From: Stenotrophomonas maltophilia
GTDB lineage: Bacteria > Pseudomonadota > Gammaproteobacteria > Xanthomonadales > Xanthomonadaceae
Length of the DNA: 64,000 bases
NCBI RefSeq assembly: GCF_023518235.1
Contig: NZ_CP090423.1
Coordinates: 2,604,001-2,668,000 of the forward strand
Direction of reading: 5' to 3'
The notes beneath the pieces were generated by a model. That model searched no databases. It saw only the letters and a list, made by a program, of their open reading frames with translations, and was not told where the DNA came from. The translations under genes and the position numbers were made by a program. The first letter of the stretch is position 1, and each line of letters starts with the position of its first letter. Below are positions 17,162-29,794 of this stretch, piece by piece.

Positions 17162-18594
17162 GCCTCACCCTCCGCCTTGAAGCCTTCCACCGCGATCTGG
17201 GTGGCCACAGCGCCGATGTCGCCTGCACCCATCATCAGCAACAGGTCGCCGTCCTGCAGGACGTCCGGCAGCACGCTGGCCAGTTCGGCAGCCTTGCCCA
17301 CCACCACCGGCTCGCTGCGGCCGCGCGCACGGATGGCGCGGGCCAGCGCATGCGAATCGGCACCGGCGATCGGTTCCTCACCAGCCGGGTAGACCTCGCT
17401 CAGCACCAGCGCATCGACGCTGGACAGCACTGCGGCGAACTTGTCGAACTGGTCGCGGGTACGGCTGTATCGGTGCGGCTGGAAGGCCACCACCAGGCGC
17501 TTGTCGGCCCAACCACCGCGGGCGGCGGCGAACACCGCCTCCAGCTCGCTCGGATGATGGCCGTAGTCGTCGATGATGCGGACCTTGGCACCGCTGGCGG
17601 TGGTCACTTCGCCCAGATCGTTGAAGCGACGGCCAACGCCGGCGAAGCTTTCCAGCGCACGCGCGATCGCGTCCGGGGCCACGCCCAGCTGCCAGCCCAC
17701 GGCCGCAGCGGCCAGTGCGTTCAGCACGTTGTGCTTGCCCGGCAGCGCCAGTACCACTTCCTGGCTGGTGCCCTGCGGCAGGCGCAGGGTGAAGCGCATG
17801 CGCGAACCTTCCTGCACCACATTCTCGGCGCGCACGTCGGCCTGCGGGCTCATGCCGTAGCTCATCACGTGGCGCGGGGTCCTGGCGGCCAGCGCGGCCA
17901 CTTCCGGGTCATCGATGCACAGCACGGCCAGGCCGTAGAACGGCAGGCGCTGCAGGAACTCAGCGAACGCCGCCTGCACGCGGGCGAAATCGTTGCCGTA
18001 GTTCTCCAGGTGGTCGGCATCAATGTTGGTGATGATCGACATCAGCGGATTCAGGCGCAGGAAGCTGCCATCGCTTTCGTCGGCCTCGGCCACCAGCCAC
18101 TGGCCACCGCCCAGCTTGGCGTTGGCACCGGCGGCCAGCAGCTGGCCACCGATCACGAAGGTCGGGTCCAGGCCACCTTCGCTCAGCACCGCAGCGGTCA
18201 GGCTGGTGGTGGTGGTCTTGCCGTGCGTACCGGCCACCGCGATGCCGCGGCGGAAGCGCATCAGCTCGGCCAGCATTGCCGCACGCGGCATGATCGGAAT
18301 GCGCTGGCTGCGCGCTTCCATCAGTTCCGGGTTGTCTTCGCGGATCGCGCTGGACACCACCACGCAGTCGGTGCCCAGCACGTTGGCCGCCGAATGGCCG
18401 CGCATGATGCGCGCACCCAGGCTGGCCAGGCGGCGGGTGGCGCCGTTGTCAGCGTTGTCCGAGCCGGACACCTCATAGCCCAGCGTCAGCATCACTTCAG
18501 CGATACCGCTCATGCCGGTGCCGCCGATACCGACGAAGTGCACGCGCGGGAACGCGCGCACCAGGTCGTTGGTGTCGTGCAGGCGACGGATCAT
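17158..18594 (-). CDS. murC: UDP-N-acetylmuramate--L-alanine ligase
   Basis: 478 aa from ATG 18594 ([12 protein letters not shown]), close to E. coli MurC (491). An in-frame ATG at 18627 would add 11 residues and sits nearer the murG stop (18635). Adds L-Ala to UDP-MurNAc. UDP-binding loop [12 protein letters not shown] (19-30), ATP P-loop GTHGKTTT (122-129), central DESDGSFL, and the C-terminal domain with YGHHPSE. Catalytic residues are intact. Follows murG and overlaps ddlB by 4 nt. Confidence 0.96.
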   Translation of the reverse strand: MIRRLHDTNDLVRAFPRVHFVGIGGTGMSGIAEVMLTLGYEVSGSDNADNGATRRLASLGARIMRGHSAANVLGTDCVVVSSAIREDNPELMEARSQRIPIMPRAAMLAELMRFRRGIAVAGTHGKTTTTSLTAAVLSEGGLDPTFVIGGQLLAAGANAKLGGGQWLVAEADESDGSFLRLNPLMSIITNIDADHLENYGNDFARVQAAFAEFLQRLPFYGLAVLCIDDPEVAALAARTPRHVMSYGMSPQADVRAENVVQEGSRMRFTLRLPQGTSQEVVLALPGKHNVLNALAAAAVGWQLGVAPDAIARALESFAGVGRRFNDLGEVTTASGAKVRIIDDYGHHPSELEAVFAAARGGWADKRLVVAFQPHRYSRTRDQFDKFAAVLSSVDALVLSEVYPAGEEPIAGADSHALARAIRARGRSEPVVVGKAAELASVLPDVLQDGDLLLMMGAGDIGAVATQIAVEGFKAEGEA

Positions 18595-18634
18595 GCGCGG
18601 CCTCGCGCAGGGCAGGCGCGGTGGCATGCCTTCT

Positions 18635-19720
18635 TCATACAGCTTCCTCAAGAATGATATCGGCAATGCGCTCGGCGGCATCGACCTTGGCCAGGGCACG
18701 CGCGGCTTGCGCCATCTGCATGCGGCGGGCGGGATTTTCGGACAGATCGCGCAGCAGTGCGGCAATGCCGTCGGCCAGCGTTCCGTCCTGCTTCAGCAAC
18801 ACCGCCGCGTCGCGCTCGACCAGGTACTCCGCATTGCGGGTCTGGTGGTCATCAACAGCGGCGGGGAATGGCACCAGCACGCTGCCGACACCGACCGCGC
18901 ACAGCTCGGCCAGGGTCGACGCGCCGGCACGGCATACCACCAGGTCGGCCCAGGCGAAGGCCTCGGCCATGTTGGCGATGAACGGCGTGATTTCAGCCTC
19001 CACGCCGGCCTTGGCATAGGCCTCGACCGCTTCGGCATGCAGCTTCTCGCCGCTCTGGTGGCGCACCTGCACCGGCACGTCCGCGCCCAGCGCCGCGATG
19101 GCCTGCGGCACGCCGGTGTTGAGCGCACGCGCACCCTGGCTGCCACCGACCACCAGCACGCGAAGCGGACCGTGGCGGTCGGCAAAGCGCTGCTCGGGCG
19201 GTGCGATGGCGGCGATTTCCGCGCGCACCGGGTTGCCGACGAACTCTTCGCCCTTGGCGAAGGTGCCCGGGAAACCGGTCAGCAGGCGGCGCGCGTAGCG
19301 CGACAGGATGCGGTTGGTCAGGCCCGGCGCACGGTTCTGCTCATGCACGATCAGCGGCAGGCCATGCAGGCGCGTGGCCATGCCACCGGGGCCGGAGGCA
19401 AAGCCGCCGAAGGCCACCACCGCGCGCGGCTGGCGCTTGCGAATGATCATGCCGGCCGCACGCAGCGCGCGCATCAGCCGCCACGGTGCACCCAGCAGGG
19501 CCAGCTTGCCCTTGCCGCGCAGGCCGGTGATGGCCAGCGTGTCGATGGCAATGTCCTGCTGCGGCACCAGGCGGGTTTCCATCGCGCCCTCGGCGCCCAT
19601 CCAGGTGACCGGCACGCCGCGCTCGCGCAGCACGCGGGCCACGGCCAGGCCGGGGAAGATGTGGCCGCCGGTACCACCGGCCAGGATCATCACCGGGCGG
19701 GCGTTGGAGGTGCTGCTCAT
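18635..19720 (-). CDS. murG: UDP-GlcNAc:lipid I N-acetylglucosaminyltransferase
   Basis: 361 aa. Peripheral membrane GT-B glycosyltransferase that makes lipid II from lipid I. First G loop [10 protein letters not shown] at 15-24, second G loop [10 protein letters not shown], and the C-domain donor site with [13 protein letters not shown]. Overlaps ftsW by 4 nt. Confidence 0.97.
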   Translation of the reverse strand: MSSTSNARPVMILAGGTGGHIFPGLAVARVLRERGVPVTWMGAEGAMETRLVPQQDIAIDTLAITGLRGKGKLALLGAPWRLMRALRAAGMIIRKRQPRAVVAFGGFASGPGGMATRLHGLPLIVHEQNRAPGLTNRILSRYARRLLTGFPGTFAKGEEFVGNPVRAEIAAIAPPEQRFADRHGPLRVLVVGGSQGARALNTGVPQAIAALGADVPVQVRHQSGEKLHAEAVEAYAKAGVEAEITPFIANMAEAFAWADLVVCRAGASTLAELCAVGVGSVLVPFPAAVDDHQTRNAEYLVERDAAVLLKQDGTLADGIAALLRDLSENPARRMQMAQAARALAKVDAAERIADIILEEAV

Positions 19721-21039
19721 GACAGCCTCCCGAACGTCGGTTCGATGCGCGACTGCAGGCGGCTGGTGCCACGCGCGGCATTTGGCGCGGTGGTGGCCGC
19801 CGGCTCGGCGCTCATCGGTACGCTGGCCGCCGCAGGTGCAGCAGGTTCGTCCATCGGCTCGGCAACGGCATCTTCGGCGCCACCGCCGATACGCACGGCC
19901 TGGCGGCGCTCGGCGCGCTTGAGTTCATAGGACACGCGCAGCAGCAGGCCCATCGCCACGCAGGTCATCAGCACCGACGAACCGCCGGAGGAGATCAGCG
20001 GCAGGGTCAGGCCCTTGGTCGGCAGGATGCCCAGGTTCACGCCGATCGAAACAAAGGTCTGCATGCTGATCCACAGGCCGATGCCGAAGGCGATGTAGCC
20101 GGAGAAGTGGCGCTTCATTTCCACGCACCGCATGCCCAGCCAGAAGGTGCGGCCCACCAGCAGCGCGTACAGCGCCACGATCACGCAGGTGCCCAGGAAG
20201 CCGAATTCCTCGGCGGTGACCGAGAAGATGAAGTCAGTATGCGCCTCGGGCAGGTAGTACAGCTTCTGCACCGAATTGCCCAGGCCAACCCCGGTCCATT
20301 CGCCACGGCCCACCGCCATCAGCGCATTGGACAGCTGGTAGCCGTCGCCCTGCTGGTCGGCCCACGGGTCCAGGAACGAGGTGATGCGGCGCATGCGGTA
20401 CGGCTCGATGATCGCCAGCGCGCTCATGCCAACCAGGCCGATGATCACCGGCATCGACATGCGCGGCATGTTCACCCCGCCCAGCACCAGCATGCCGGCG
20501 GTGATCGCCAGCAGCAGGGTGGACGAACCGAAGTCCGGCTGCAGCAGCAGCAGCACCACCAGCGCACCGGCCACGCCCAGCGGCTTGAGCATGGCCGGCC
20601 AGGTCGCGTTCACTTCATCGCGGAAGCGCACGAGGTAGCTGGACAGCCAAACGATGTAGAGCACCTTCACCGCTTCCACCGTCTGGAACTTGGAGATGCC
20701 CAGGTTGATCCAGCGGCGCGCACCGTTGACGGTGCTGCCCAGGCCCGGCGCGAACACCGCCAGCAGCAGCACGAAGCAGCCCAGCAGCAGCATCTGGTTG
20801 TACTGCTCGATGGACTTCAGCTCGGTACGCGCGGCCACCACCGCCAGCACGATGCCGACCGCCAGGAAGATCAGGTGGCGGTTGAGGTAGTAGAACGGGC
20901 TGCTCATCAAGGCGATCGAGCTGGACGCCACCATCACCACGCCGACACCGGTGAGCGCGATGATCGCGCCCAGCAGCCACTTGTCGTAGCTGCCTTCGAT
21001 GGCTTCAAGGCGTGTTGCCTGGCGGGACAGGTCGTTCAT
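19717..21039 (-). CDS. ftsW: SEDS peptidoglycan polymerase FtsW
   Basis: 440 aa with about ten membrane helices. SEDS-family septal glycosyltransferase partner of FtsI. Conserved blocks: [12 protein letters not shown] with the catalytic-loop acidic residues, [14 protein letters not shown], and [11 protein letters not shown]-terminal cytoplasmic tail of ~50 residues rich in Ala/Pro ([16 protein letters not shown]) is longer than in E. coli. It follows mraY directly with one base between stop and start; the murD gene found here in enterics is missing. Confidence 0.96.
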   Translation of the reverse strand: MNDLSRQATRLEAIEGSYDKWLLGAIIALTGVGVVMVASSSIALMSSPFYYLNRHLIFLAVGIVLAVVAARTELKSIEQYNQMLLLGCFVLLLAVFAPGLGSTVNGARRWINLGISKFQTVEAVKVLYIVWLSSYLVRFRDEVNATWPAMLKPLGVAGALVVLLLLQPDFGSSTLLLAITAGMLVLGGVNMPRMSMPVIIGLVGMSALAIIEPYRMRRITSFLDPWADQQGDGYQLSNALMAVGRGEWTGVGLGNSVQKLYYLPEAHTDFIFSVTAEEFGFLGTCVIVALYALLVGRTFWLGMRCVEMKRHFSGYIAFGIGLWISMQTFVSIGVNLGILPTKGLTLPLISSGGSSVLMTCVAMGLLLRVSYELKRAERRQAVRIGGGAEDAVAEPMDEPAAPAAASVPMSAEPAATTAPNAARGTSRLQSRIEPTFGRLS

Positions 21040-21040
21040 C

Positions 21041-22115
<1,075 letters not shown>

Positions 22116-22126
<11 letters not shown>

Positions 22127-23510
22127 GCGGGGATTCCTCTCCTTGCGCCAGCAGCGCTTTGACGATCAGGTCCATGGCACTGCCACGGGAACCCTTGACC
22201 AGGCAGCGCACACCAGCGTGCAACTCGTCCTGCAGCGCCTGTGACAGCGCATCATGGGTGGCGAAATGGCGGCCACCTTCACCGAAGGCGGCCGCAGCGG
22301 AGGCACTGAGCGGACCCAGCGCGTACAGCCGCTTGAGACCGGCCGCGCGGGCGCGCAGACCGGCCTGGGCATGCAGCGCCTCGGCATCCGGGCCCAGCTC
22401 ACGCATGTCGCCCAGCACCAGCCAGCCCTCTTCCGGCGCAGCGGCCAGGGCGTCGATGGCGGCGGCCAGCGAACCCGGGTTGGCGTTGTAGCTGTCGTCC
22501 ACCAGCACCGCACCGTTGTGCAGCTGATGGGCGATCTGGCGACCCGGCACCGGCTGTGCCTCGGCAAGCCCGGCCGCAATCAGCGCCAGATCGACACCGG
22601 CGGCCAGCGCCAGGCTGGCGGCGGCCAGCGCGTTGCTGACGTTGTGGCGGCCCGGCAGCCCCAGCACCACGCGAGCCTCTCCCGTCGGCGCGACCAGCAC
22701 GAACTGGCTGCCCTGTGCACCGCCACGGATATCACGCGCGGTGACCTCGGCGGTGTGCTCCAGGCCGTAGCGCAGCACGCGGCAGCGCGGCGGGGTGCCG
22801 ACGAAATGCTGCTCGAACCAGCGCCCGTAGGCATCGTCCATGTTGATCACCGCCACGCCATCGGCCGGCAGTGCCGCGTAGATCGCGCCCTTGGTGACCG
22901 CCACGCCGAGCAGGCTGCCCATGCGCTCCAGGTGCGCCGGGGCGATGTTGTTGACCAGCGCATAGCGCGGGCGGGCGATGTCGGTGAGGTAAGCGATGTC
23001 ACCCGGCTTGCCGGCACCCATCTCGTAGACGGCGTAGTCGGCATCTTCCGGCGCGTCGATCACCGCCAGCGGCAGGCCGATCTCGTTGTTGCGGTTGCCC
23101 GGGTTGGCGTAGACCACCCGGTGCGCCTCGCGCGCCACCTGCTGCAGGATCGACAGCAGCAGGCTCTTCACGCTGGTCTTGCCATTGCTGCCGGTGATCG
23201 CGAACACCTCGGTGCCGCGGTCGCGCTGCATGCCGGTGGCGATCTTGGCAAGCGCCAGCTCGCTGTCGGCCACCAGCACCTGCGGCACGTCCAGCGGCAG
23301 CAGGCGTTCGACCAGCAGCGCGCTGGCACCGCGTGCCAGTGCGTCGGCGGCGAAGTCATGGCCATCGAAGCGCTCGCCACGCAGCGCCACGTACAGGCTG
23401 CCCGGGCCGAGGCTGCGGGTGTCGTTGCTTACAGCGTCGATGGCCACGTCATCGCCGTGGATCTCACCGCCGGCCCAGTGCGCGATCAGCGAAAGCAGGG
23501 TGCGCTTCAT
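22116..23510 (-). CDS. murF: UDP-MurNAc-tripeptide--D-Ala-D-Ala ligase
   Basis: 464 aa. Adds D-Ala-D-Ala to the tripeptide. P-loop GSNGKTS at 107-113, [11 protein letters not shown], the ligand site [13 protein letters not shown], and [10 protein letters not shown]. Its start overlaps the murE stop by 4 nt. Confidence 0.97.
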
Positions 23511-25066
23511 GCGGCGCCCTCCCCGGCCTGGGAGCCCTCTTCCGCGTCCTGCGGCCGGGCCACTAGTGCATCCATGCGCGTCGCCGCCAGAACACCGGCC
23601 TTGGCCGCCAGCGCAGCCGCCGCCACTTCGGTGTCGTCGAAGTCATGGCGCACGCCGTTCACTTCCTGGTACGGCTCGTGGCCCTTGCCGGCAATCAGGA
23701 TGATGTCGCCGGCACCGGCGCGCTTCACCGCCAGGCCAATCGCACGCGCGCGGCTGCGCTGCACGGTCACCGCCTCGGCGTTCTGGAAGCCGGCCAGGAT
23801 GTCGGCCACGATCACGTCGCCGTCCTCGCCACGCGGGTTGTCGTCGGTGACGATGACCTGGTTGGCCAGGCGCTCGGCAATGGCGGCCATCTGCGGGCGC
23901 TTGCCGGTATCGCGCTCGCCACCGCAGCCGAACACGCAGAACAGCGCGCCGTGCAGGTGGCCGTGCAGGCTGTCCAACGCCTGTTCCAGCGCGTCCGGGG
24001 TATGTGCGTAATCGACCACCACGGTCGGCAGACCGTCTTCGCCGCCGAGGCGGTTCATGCGGCCGCGGATCGGCTGCAGCGCCGACAGCACCTCGGCGAT
24101 GCGCGGCAGCGGCTGGCCCTGCGCATGCAGGGTGCCGGCCACGGCCAGCAGGTTGTCCACGTTGAAGCGGCCCAGCAGCGGCGACTGGACCGCGGCGCGC
24201 TGGCCGTCGATGACCAGTTCAAAGGCGATGCCACGGCCATCCAGCTGCAGCGCTTCGGCGCGCACGCCGGCCTCGCTGGCACCCCGCGAGCTCAGGCCGA
24301 TCGGCTGCACGCCCACCGGCAGGCCGGCGAACAGCTGGCGACCGAAGGCGTCGTCCAGGTTGATCACCGCTGCCTTCAGGCCCGGGCGATGGAACAGCCG
24401 CGCCTTGGCCGCGCCGTAGCTGGCCATGTCGCCGTGGTAGTCCAGATGATCGCGGGTGAGATTGGTGAACACCGCCACGTCGTAGTGCACGGCATCCACG
24501 CGGCCCTGGTCCAGCGCGTGCGAGCTGACTTCCATCGCCACCGCGCGCGCGCCGGCATCGCGCAGCTGCGCCAGCAGCGCATGCATCTGCAGCACCAGCG
24601 GGGTGGTGAAGCCGGTCGGCTCGACGGCGCCATAAAGTCCGGCGCCGAGCGTGCCGATACTGCCACTGGGCGTACCGAGCAGGTGCCAGGCCTGGGCCAG
24701 CAGCTGCACGGTGGAGGTCTTGCCGTTGGTGCCGGTCACGCCAACCATTGCCATCGCCCGCGACGGTGCGCCATGGAACTGGTCGGCCATCGCGCCCATG
24801 CGCGCGCGCAGGCCCGGCACCGCGATCGCATCGGCCGGGGCCGGCAGCTCGGCAGGCGCCGGCGGTTCGAACAGGATGACGCCAGCACCGGCCGCACGGG
24901 CCTGCTCGACAAAGCCCAGGCCATGCGCGCCGAAACCGGCGATGGCGACGAAGGCATTGCCGGGGCGCACGGCGCGGCTGTCCAGCACCAGGCCGGTCAG
25001 AACGGGATCATGGCCCGCCAGGGCCACGTCCGGAAGCAACTGCGAAAGCAACATCGAAGGACTCAT
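23507..25066 (-). CDS. murE: UDP-MurNAc-dipeptide--meso-diaminopimelate ligase
   Basis: 519 aa. P-loop GTNGKTS at 112-118, central HALDQGRVD, and the DNPR motif (in TDDNPRGED) that marks meso-diaminopimelate rather than lysine specificity. Thus the peptidoglycan is A1gamma type as expected. The C-terminus has a short Glu/Gln-rich tail past the catalytic domain. Overlaps ftsI and murF by 4 nt each. Confidence 0.97.
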   Translation of the reverse strand: MSPSMLLSQLLPDVALAGHDPVLTGLVLDSRAVRPGNAFVAIAGFGAHGLGFVEQARAAGAGVILFEPPAPAELPAPADAIAVPGLRARMGAMADQFHGAPSRAMAMVGVTGTNGKTSTVQLLAQAWHLLGTPSGSIGTLGAGLYGAVEPTGFTTPLVLQMHALLAQLRDAGARAVAMEVSSHALDQGRVDAVHYDVAVFTNLTRDHLDYHGDMASYGAAKARLFHRPGLKAAVINLDDAFGRQLFAGLPVGVQPIGLSSRGASEAGVRAEALQLDGRGIAFELVIDGQRAAVQSPLLGRFNVDNLLAVAGTLHAQGQPLPRIAEVLSALQPIRGRMNRLGGEDGLPTVVVDYAHTPDALEQALDSLHGHLHGALFCVFGCGGERDTGKRPQMAAIAERLANQVIVTDDNPRGEDGDVIVADILAGFQNAEAVTVQRSRARAIGLAVKRAGAGDIILIAGKGHEPYQEVNGVRHDFDDTEVAAAALAAKAGVLAATRMDALVARPQDAEEGSQAGEGAA

Positions 25067-26907
25067 TGCGTGCCTCCCGTAGCGGGCGGCGTCTGGGCGT
25101 GCGCGCTGGGCAGCGCAGCATCGAATTCGGCGGCGGCATCAGCCGGCAGCGCGGCTTCGGCCGGCGGCGCAGGCAGGATCGAAGCCGAGTGGCCGACCTT
25201 GCCGGACTGCTGTGCGGCCAGCCACGACTGCAGGTCGTCCAGCGGCACGTCCATCAGGCGCAGGGTGCCTTCCATCACGTTGTGATAGACCGGCGCCGAC
25301 ACCAGGCCGCCGTAGAACTTGCCGGCCTGCGGGTCATTGATGACGATGACGGTGGCAAAGCGCGGGTTGGTGGCCGGCACCACACCGGCGAACAGCGCGT
25401 TGTAATGACCACGCTCGTAACCGCCGGGGCCGGCCTTGCGCGCGGTACCGGTCTTGCCGGCCACGCGGTAGCCCAGCACCGCCGCCTGCTTGGCGCCGCC
25501 CTGGGTCACCACCGTTTCCATCATCGCCACCACCTGCTTGGCGACGTTCTCGTCGATGATCTGCTGGCCTTCATTGCGCTGGCCCTTGACGAAGGTCGGC
25601 GCGATCAGACGACCGCCGTTGGCCAGTGCCGAATAGGCAGTGGCAATCTGCAGCGGGGTGACGTTCAGGCCGTAGCCGTAGGACATCGTGGTCTTGGTGG
25701 TACCCGACCAGCGCGCCGGGCGCAGCACCACGCCACCGGATTCACCCGGGAAACCGCTGTGCGGCACCGAGCCATAGCCGAAGCGCCGCACGCCGTCGTA
25801 GAACACCTGGTCCGGCATCTTCGCCGCAACCTTGGCCGCGCCCACGTTCGAGCTGCGGGTGATCACGCCGGTCACGTTCAGCACGCCGTTGTTGCGCGGC
25901 ACGTCGCGGATGGTGAAGCGGCCCAGGGTCATGTAACCCGGGTTGGTGTCGATGATGGTGTCCTTGGTCACCGCACCGGCCTGCAGCGCGGTGGCAATGG
26001 TCAGCGGCTTCATCGTCGAACCCGGCTCGACCAGATCGGTCACCGCACGGTTGCGGCGCGCATCGGGCAGCGCGCCGGTCAGTGAATTCGGGTTGTAGGT
26101 CGGCAGGTTGACCATGGCCAGGATCTCGCCGGTGGTCACATCCATGATCACCATCGAACCGCCGGCGGCCTTGTTGGCCACCAGCGCGTTGCGCAGTTCC
26201 TTGAACGCCAGGTACTGGATGCGGCGGTCGATGCTGAGGGTCAGGTCCTTGCCCGGCTCGGCGGCGCGCAGCAGATCGCTTTCGACGGTCTCGCCCTTGC
26301 GGTTGCGGATCACCCGCTTGGCACCGGCCTTGCCGCGCAGCCATTCGTCGAACGCCAGCTCCAGGCCTTCCTGGCCGCGGTCGTCGATGTTGGTGAAGCC
26401 CAGCACGTGCGCCATCGCCTCACCCTGCGGGTAGAAGCGGCGGAACTCGCGCTGTGCAGCCACGCCCGGAATCTTCAGCGCCACCACCTTCTCTGCCTCG
26501 TCCGGATTGATCCGGCGACGCAGGTACATGAATTCCTTGTCCGACTTCTGCGACAGGCGGCTGCTCAGCTCGTCCACCGACATGCCGACCGCCTGCGCCA
26601 GTTCCGGGATGCGCTCGGGCGAGCGCAGCAGGTCCTGCGGGTTGACCCAGATCGAGGCGACCGGCGTGGACACCGCCAGCGGCTCGCCGTTGCGGTCGGT
26701 GATCATGCCGCGCGAGGTCTTGATCGGCAGCTCACGCAGGTAACGGGCTTCGCCCTGGCGCTGGTAGAAATCGCTGTTGATGATCTGCACGTAGGCGGCG
26801 CGACCGACCAGCGACACCGAGCACAGTCCAAGCGCCAGCGCGACCCAGCGCAGGCGCTGGCGCAGGTTGAAGGCGTTGCGCGGGCGGTTGCGGCCGGTCT
26901 TGCTCAT
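25063..26907 (-). CDS. ftsI: Septal peptidoglycan transpeptidase FtsI (PBP3)
   Basis: 614 aa. Short basic N-terminus, one membrane helix ([20 protein letters not shown]), pedestal domain with [17 protein letters not shown], then the penicillin-binding domain with all three active-site motifs: SxxK in PGSTMKPL, SxN in SSNVG, and KTG in GKTGTARK. Forms the septal synthase with FtsW. The C-terminus is extended by an Ala/Pro-rich tail ([16 protein letters not shown]). Overlaps ftsL by 4 nt. Confidence 0.97.
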   Translation of the reverse strand: MSKTGRNRPRNAFNLRQRLRWVALALGLCSVSLVGRAAYVQIINSDFYQRQGEARYLRELPIKTSRGMITDRNGEPLAVSTPVASIWVNPQDLLRSPERIPELAQAVGMSVDELSSRLSQKSDKEFMYLRRRINPDEAEKVVALKIPGVAAQREFRRFYPQGEAMAHVLGFTNIDDRGQEGLELAFDEWLRGKAGAKRVIRNRKGETVESDLLRAAEPGKDLTLSIDRRIQYLAFKELRNALVANKAAGGSMVIMDVTTGEILAMVNLPTYNPNSLTGALPDARRNRAVTDLVEPGSTMKPLTIATALQAGAVTKDTIIDTNPGYMTLGRFTIRDVPRNNGVLNVTGVITRSSNVGAAKVAAKMPDQVFYDGVRRFGYGSVPHSGFPGESGGVVLRPARWSGTTKTTMSYGYGLNVTPLQIATAYSALANGGRLIAPTFVKGQRNEGQQIIDENVAKQVVAMMETVVTQGGAKQAAVLGYRVAGKTGTARKAGPGGYERGHYNALFAGVVPATNPRFATVIVINDPQAGKFYGGLVSAPVYHNVMEGTLRLMDVPLDDLQSWLAAQQSGKVGHSASILPAPPAEAALPADAAAEFDAALPSAHAQTPPATGGTQ

Positions 26908-27167
26908 GGCCGCACCACCACGATGTCGGCGGCCTCGGGGAACTTCATGCCGAGCTTCTCGCGGGCGATGCGATCAACACGGTTGGCTTCGGCCAGCGTG
27001 GCCTGTTCCAGCTGCAGGCGGCCGAATTCCAGATTGATGTCATCGCGCGTGCGCTCGGCGCGCGACAGCTCGATGAACGTCTGCCGATGACGGTGACGCA
27101 CGAACACGACGCCGATCGCCGAGGCCACGGTCGAGGCCAACAGGATGATCAGCAGCAGCCGGCTCAT
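26904..27167 (-). CDS. ftsL: Cell division protein FtsL
   Basis: 87 aa, shorter than E. coli FtsL (121) because the cytoplasmic N-terminus is minimal. Bitopic: one helix ([20 protein letters not shown]) then a periplasmic leucine-zipper coiled coil ([20 protein letters not shown]) that pairs with FtsB, ending [19 protein letters not shown]. Start ATG 27167 overlaps the rsmH stop by 4 nt; the longer open frame to 27686 lies inside rsmH. Confidence 0.93.
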   Translation of the reverse strand: MSRLLLIILLASTVASAIGVVFVRHRHRQTFIELSRAERTRDDINLEFGRLQLEQATLAEANRVDRIAREKLGMKFPEAADIVVVRP

Positions 27168-28150
27168 GCGCTGGCCTCCCGCTTCTGCGCCACACGCAGC
27201 ACGGCGCTGCGCGCACGCGGGTTGGCGGCCAGCTCTTCGTCGGTGGCCTTGATGGCGCCACCGATCAGGTCCAGCGTCGGCACGAACGCCACCGCCTCGG
27301 GCAGGCGACGGTTGGCCGGCGGCGCCTTGGCCAGGCGGTTCATGTACTGCTTGACGATGCGGTCTTCCAGCGAGTGGAAGCTGATCACCGCCAGCCGGCC
27401 ACCGGGCTTGAGCCGTTCCACCGCCGCATCCAGGCCGGCTTCCAGATCGGCCAGCTCGCGGTTGATGTGGATGCGGATGGCCTGGAAGCTGCGCGTGGCC
27501 GGGTGGATCTTGTCTTTCCCACGCGGCATCACCGAAGCGATCAGCTCGGCCAGTTCGGCGGTGCGGGAGAACGGCTGCTTCTCGCGGCGGGCCACGATGG
27601 CGCGGGCGATGCGGCGGCTCTGGCGCTCTTCGCCGTAGGTCCACAGCACGTCGGCAATCTCGCGTTCTTCCACGCGGTTGATCCACTGCGCGGCGCTTTC
27701 GCCGCTGTCCGGGTCCATGCGCATGTCCAGCGGGCCGTCCTTGCCGAAGCTGAAGCCACGTTCGGCCACGTCCAGCTGCGGCGACGACACGCCCAGGTCG
27801 AACAGCACACCGTCCAGGCCTTCAGCCGTCGCATCCCACTGCAGCAGCTGGGCAAAGCTGCCACGGAAGATGGACACGCGCGCATCCGGCGCGAAATCGC
27901 GCTCGGCAACGGCGATGGCTTCCGGATCCTTGTCCATGACCAGCAGGCGCCCCTCGGGACCGAGCTGGGTGAGCACGCCACGTGCATGACCGCCACGACC
28001 GAACGTGCCATCCAGATAACGTCCGTTTTCGATCACCCTCAGGCCTTCGATGACCTGGGTGTACAGGACCGGCAGGTGCACCGCCGGCGACTGCGACACC
28101 GGAAGGTGACCGGTCTGCGCTTCTGGGCGCATCCGGGCACCCCGGCTCAC
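27164..28150 (-). CDS. rsmH: 16S rRNA (cytosine-1402-N4) methyltransferase
   Basis: 328 aa from a GTG at 28150 that overlaps the mraZ stop (GTGA); an ATG at 28132 would give 322 aa and is an equally possible start. SAM-dependent methyltransferase acting on C1402 of 16S rRNA. Conserved segments: [16 protein letters not shown] motif [33 protein letters not shown], and C-terminal [15 protein letters not shown]. Second gene of the dcw cluster as usual. Confidence 0.95.
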   Translation of the reverse strand: MSRGARMRPEAQTGHLPVSQSPAVHLPVLYTQVIEGLRVIENGRYLDGTFGRGGHARGVLTQLGPEGRLLVMDKDPEAIAVAERDFAPDARVSIFRGSFAQLLQWDATAEGLDGVLFDLGVSSPQLDVAERGFSFGKDGPLDMRMDPDSGESAAQWINRVEEREIADVLWTYGEERQSRRIARAIVARREKQPFSRTAELAELIASVMPRGKDKIHPATRSFQAIRIHINRELADLEAGLDAAVERLKPGGRLAVISFHSLEDRIVKQYMNRLAKAPPANRRLPEAVAFVPTLDLIGGAIKATDEELAANPRARSAVLRVAQKREASA

Positions 28151-28593
28151 AACTTCAGGTCGAGCAACCCATCACCCAGATCCTCGTCAGACAACGTCTG
28201 CTGGATCAGGGCCCGATGCGCCTGCTCGCTCCACAATTCGAACTTGTCGCCCATACCGAGCAATACCGCCTTCTTCTCAATGCCCACCGCACCGCGGTGG
28301 CTGGCGGGGATGCTGATGCGACCGTTGCCGTCCAGCTCCAGATGGGCGGCCGAGCCGACCAGCTTCTGCTGCAACAGGCGCACGACGCGCTGGGTGTTGG
28401 GCTTGGACATGACGTCGTCGCGGACCCGCTCCCATTCCGACTCTGCATACAGCCACAGGCAGCCGGCTTCGAACGGGTTGTAGGTCAGCACGAGACGGTT
28501 GTTGCTGGCGCGCGCGACAAGGTCGCGGTAAGCGGTGGGAACCGCCATGCGCCCTTTGTCGTCAACTGTGATGGCCGTCTCGCCCTGGAACAC
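28147..28593 (-). CDS. mraZ: Transcriptional regulator MraZ
   Basis: 148 aa when started at the GTG at 28593, giving [23 protein letters not shown] N-terminus; the in-frame upstream ATG at 28749 would place the promoter and its boxes inside the coding region and is rejected. Two tandem AbrB-like SpoVT folds: [14 protein letters not shown] and the second copy [13 protein letters not shown]. MraZ is a ring-shaped DNA-binding protein that represses the dcw promoter by binding TGGGN-type repeats. Five such boxes are found directly upstream, so autoregulation is expected. Confidence 0.93.
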   Translation of the reverse strand: MFQGETAITVDDKGRMAVPTAYRDLVARASNNRLVLTYNPFEAGCLWLYAESEWERVRDDVMSKPNTQRVVRLLQQKLVGSAAHLELDGNGRISIPASHRGAVGIEKKAVLLGMGDKFELWSEQAHRALIQQTLSDEDLGDGLLDLKL

Positions 28594-28630
28594 GACGCGT
28601 GCACCTATCCTTCGCCCGGTGAAACATTGA

Positions 28631-28675
28631 ACCACGAAAACCCACAAAACACCCGGATTTCCCTCTGATGCCCAC
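28631..28675 (-). promoter_or_regulatory. Array of five MraZ-type boxes
   Basis: Read on the minus strand: GTGGG, GAGGG, CGGGT, GTGGG and GTGGT, each followed by 5 nt, so the boxes repeat every 10 bp exactly (plus-strand positions 28671-75, 28661-65, 28651-55, 28641-45, 28631-35). Known MraZ sites are direct repeats of TGGGN with 5-nt spacing. The first box overlaps the -10 element. Confidence 0.78.
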
Positions 28676-28701
28676 CTTAGCAGCGGCCGAAGGGTTGTCA
28701 A
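28674..28701 (-). promoter_or_regulatory. Promoter of the dcw cluster (Pmra)
   Basis: On the minus strand a perfect -35 TTGACA (28696-28701) and -10 TAAGGT (28674-28679) with a 16-nt spacer, about 75-80 nt upstream of the mraZ start. The MraZ boxes begin in the -10 and continue downstream, the arrangement expected for repression. Confidence 0.75.
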
Positions 28702-28771
28702 CAACTTTTCAGCGGGGAAATCGCCAGCCGCATCAATGGCTTGCAACAACCTTTAGAGAATTGTTCAAGGC

Positions 28772-28780
28772 TTATCCACA
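28772..28780 (+). promoter_or_regulatory. Perfect DnaA box
   Basis: TTATCCACA, the strongest form of the DnaA consensus, about 70 bp upstream of the Pmra -35 and 137 bp before the NRDE gene. Single copy. An adjacent 6-3-6 dyad TCTCAA-TTT-TTGAGA lies at 28794-28808. No function is shown. Confidence 0.5.
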
Positions 28781-28916
28781 AGTTGCTGATCCGTCTCAAT
28801 TTTTGAGATTGAACGGAAGTTCAGGGGTGTGGACAGGGCGTGAAACATCGGCCGCACATTCATCCGCAGCGGGTCGAAAACGGCGTCAGACTGCGCAAAC
28901 GGTGCACAATGAGGCC

Positions 28917-29693
28917 ATGTGCCTGCTCGCTCTTGGCTGGATGCACCACCCGCGCTGGCGGCTGGTGATGATCGGCAACCGTGATGAGTTCCACGCCCGC
29001 CCGACCGCGGCGCTGGCCCCCTGGCAAGATGAGACCTCTGTCATCGGTGGGCGCGACCTGCGCTCCGGCGGTGGCTGGGCCGGCGTCGGTGCCGGCGGCC
29101 GGATGGCAGTGGTCACCAATGTCCGCGATCCGCTGGCCGCACAGACCGGCCCGTCGCGCGGCGCGCTGGTGGCCGACTTCCTGCGTGGCCGCGACCCGGC
29201 CGCGGTCCATATCGAGCGTTTGGCGACCGTGGCCGGCGCCTATGCCCCGTTCAACCTCCTACTGGCCGATAGCGACAGCCTGGAGTTCCTGGGCAACCAC
29301 CCCGCCGAACGCCAACACCTGGCCCCCGGCGTGCACGGCATGTCCAATGGCGCGCTGGACGCCCCCTGGCCGAAGACCCGTCGGCTGATGGCCGCGCTTT
29401 CCGCCTGGCTGAAGGAAGACGGGGTCAGATCCCGTTCCCAAGGGGAAAGGGGTCTGACCCCGCTCTGGCGGGCCCTCGCCGACGAACACCGCCCCGCCGA
29501 CAGCGACCTGCCCGACACCGGCATCGGCCTGGAGCGCGAACGCTGGCTGAGCCCGGCTTTCATCCGCGGCGACGACTACGGCACCCGCGCCAGCACCGTG
29601 CTGCTGATCGGCGCCGATGGCCACGGCCAGATCCACGAACGCCGCTTCGGCCCACAGGGTGTCGCCCTTGGCCAGAGCCAGGTCGATTTCTGA
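28917..29693 (+). CDS. NRDE/TANGO2-family protein
   Basis: 258 aa from the ATG at 28917, which puts Cys at position 2, as in NRDE proteins where Cys2 is thought to be an N-terminal nucleophile. Signature NRDEFHARP near residue 21 is followed by GGRDLRSGGGWAGV. TANGO2 proteins are linked to heme and acyl-CoA handling in eukaryotes; the bacterial role is unsettled. No signal peptide. Residues around 169-182 (GVRSRSQGERGLTP) are encoded by a palindromic repeat at 29421-29461, an insertion in a loop. A longer open frame back to 28668 covers the dcw promoter and is rejected. Confidence 0.85.
   Translation: MCLLALGWMHHPRWRLVMIGNRDEFHARPTAALAPWQDETSVIGGRDLRSGGGWAGVGAGGRMAVVTNVRDPLAAQTGPSRGALVADFLRGRDPAAVHIERLATVAGAYAPFNLLLADSDSLEFLGNHPAERQHLAPGVHGMSNGALDAPWPKTRRLMAALSAWLKEDGVRSRSQGERGLTPLWRALADEHRPADSDLPDTGIGLERERWLSPAFIRGDDYGTRASTVLLIGADGHGQIHERRFGPQGVALGQSQVDF
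29421..29461. repeat. GGGGTC...GACCCC palindromic repeat inside the NRDE gene
   Basis: Perfect 9-bp arms GGGGTCAGA (29421-29429) and TCTGACCCC (29453-29461) around a CCC/GGG-rich centre. It matches the intergenic copies at 181 and 59150 and keeps the reading frame open. Confidence 0.7.
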
Positions 29694-29794
29694 CCCTGTA
29701 CCTGTTTTCTGTGTCTATAAATGTCTGCCTGCACGCCACACGATGACCGGGCGCGATCCTGCCGCGCGCCCCACCGATCCACAGGGAGTCATCG

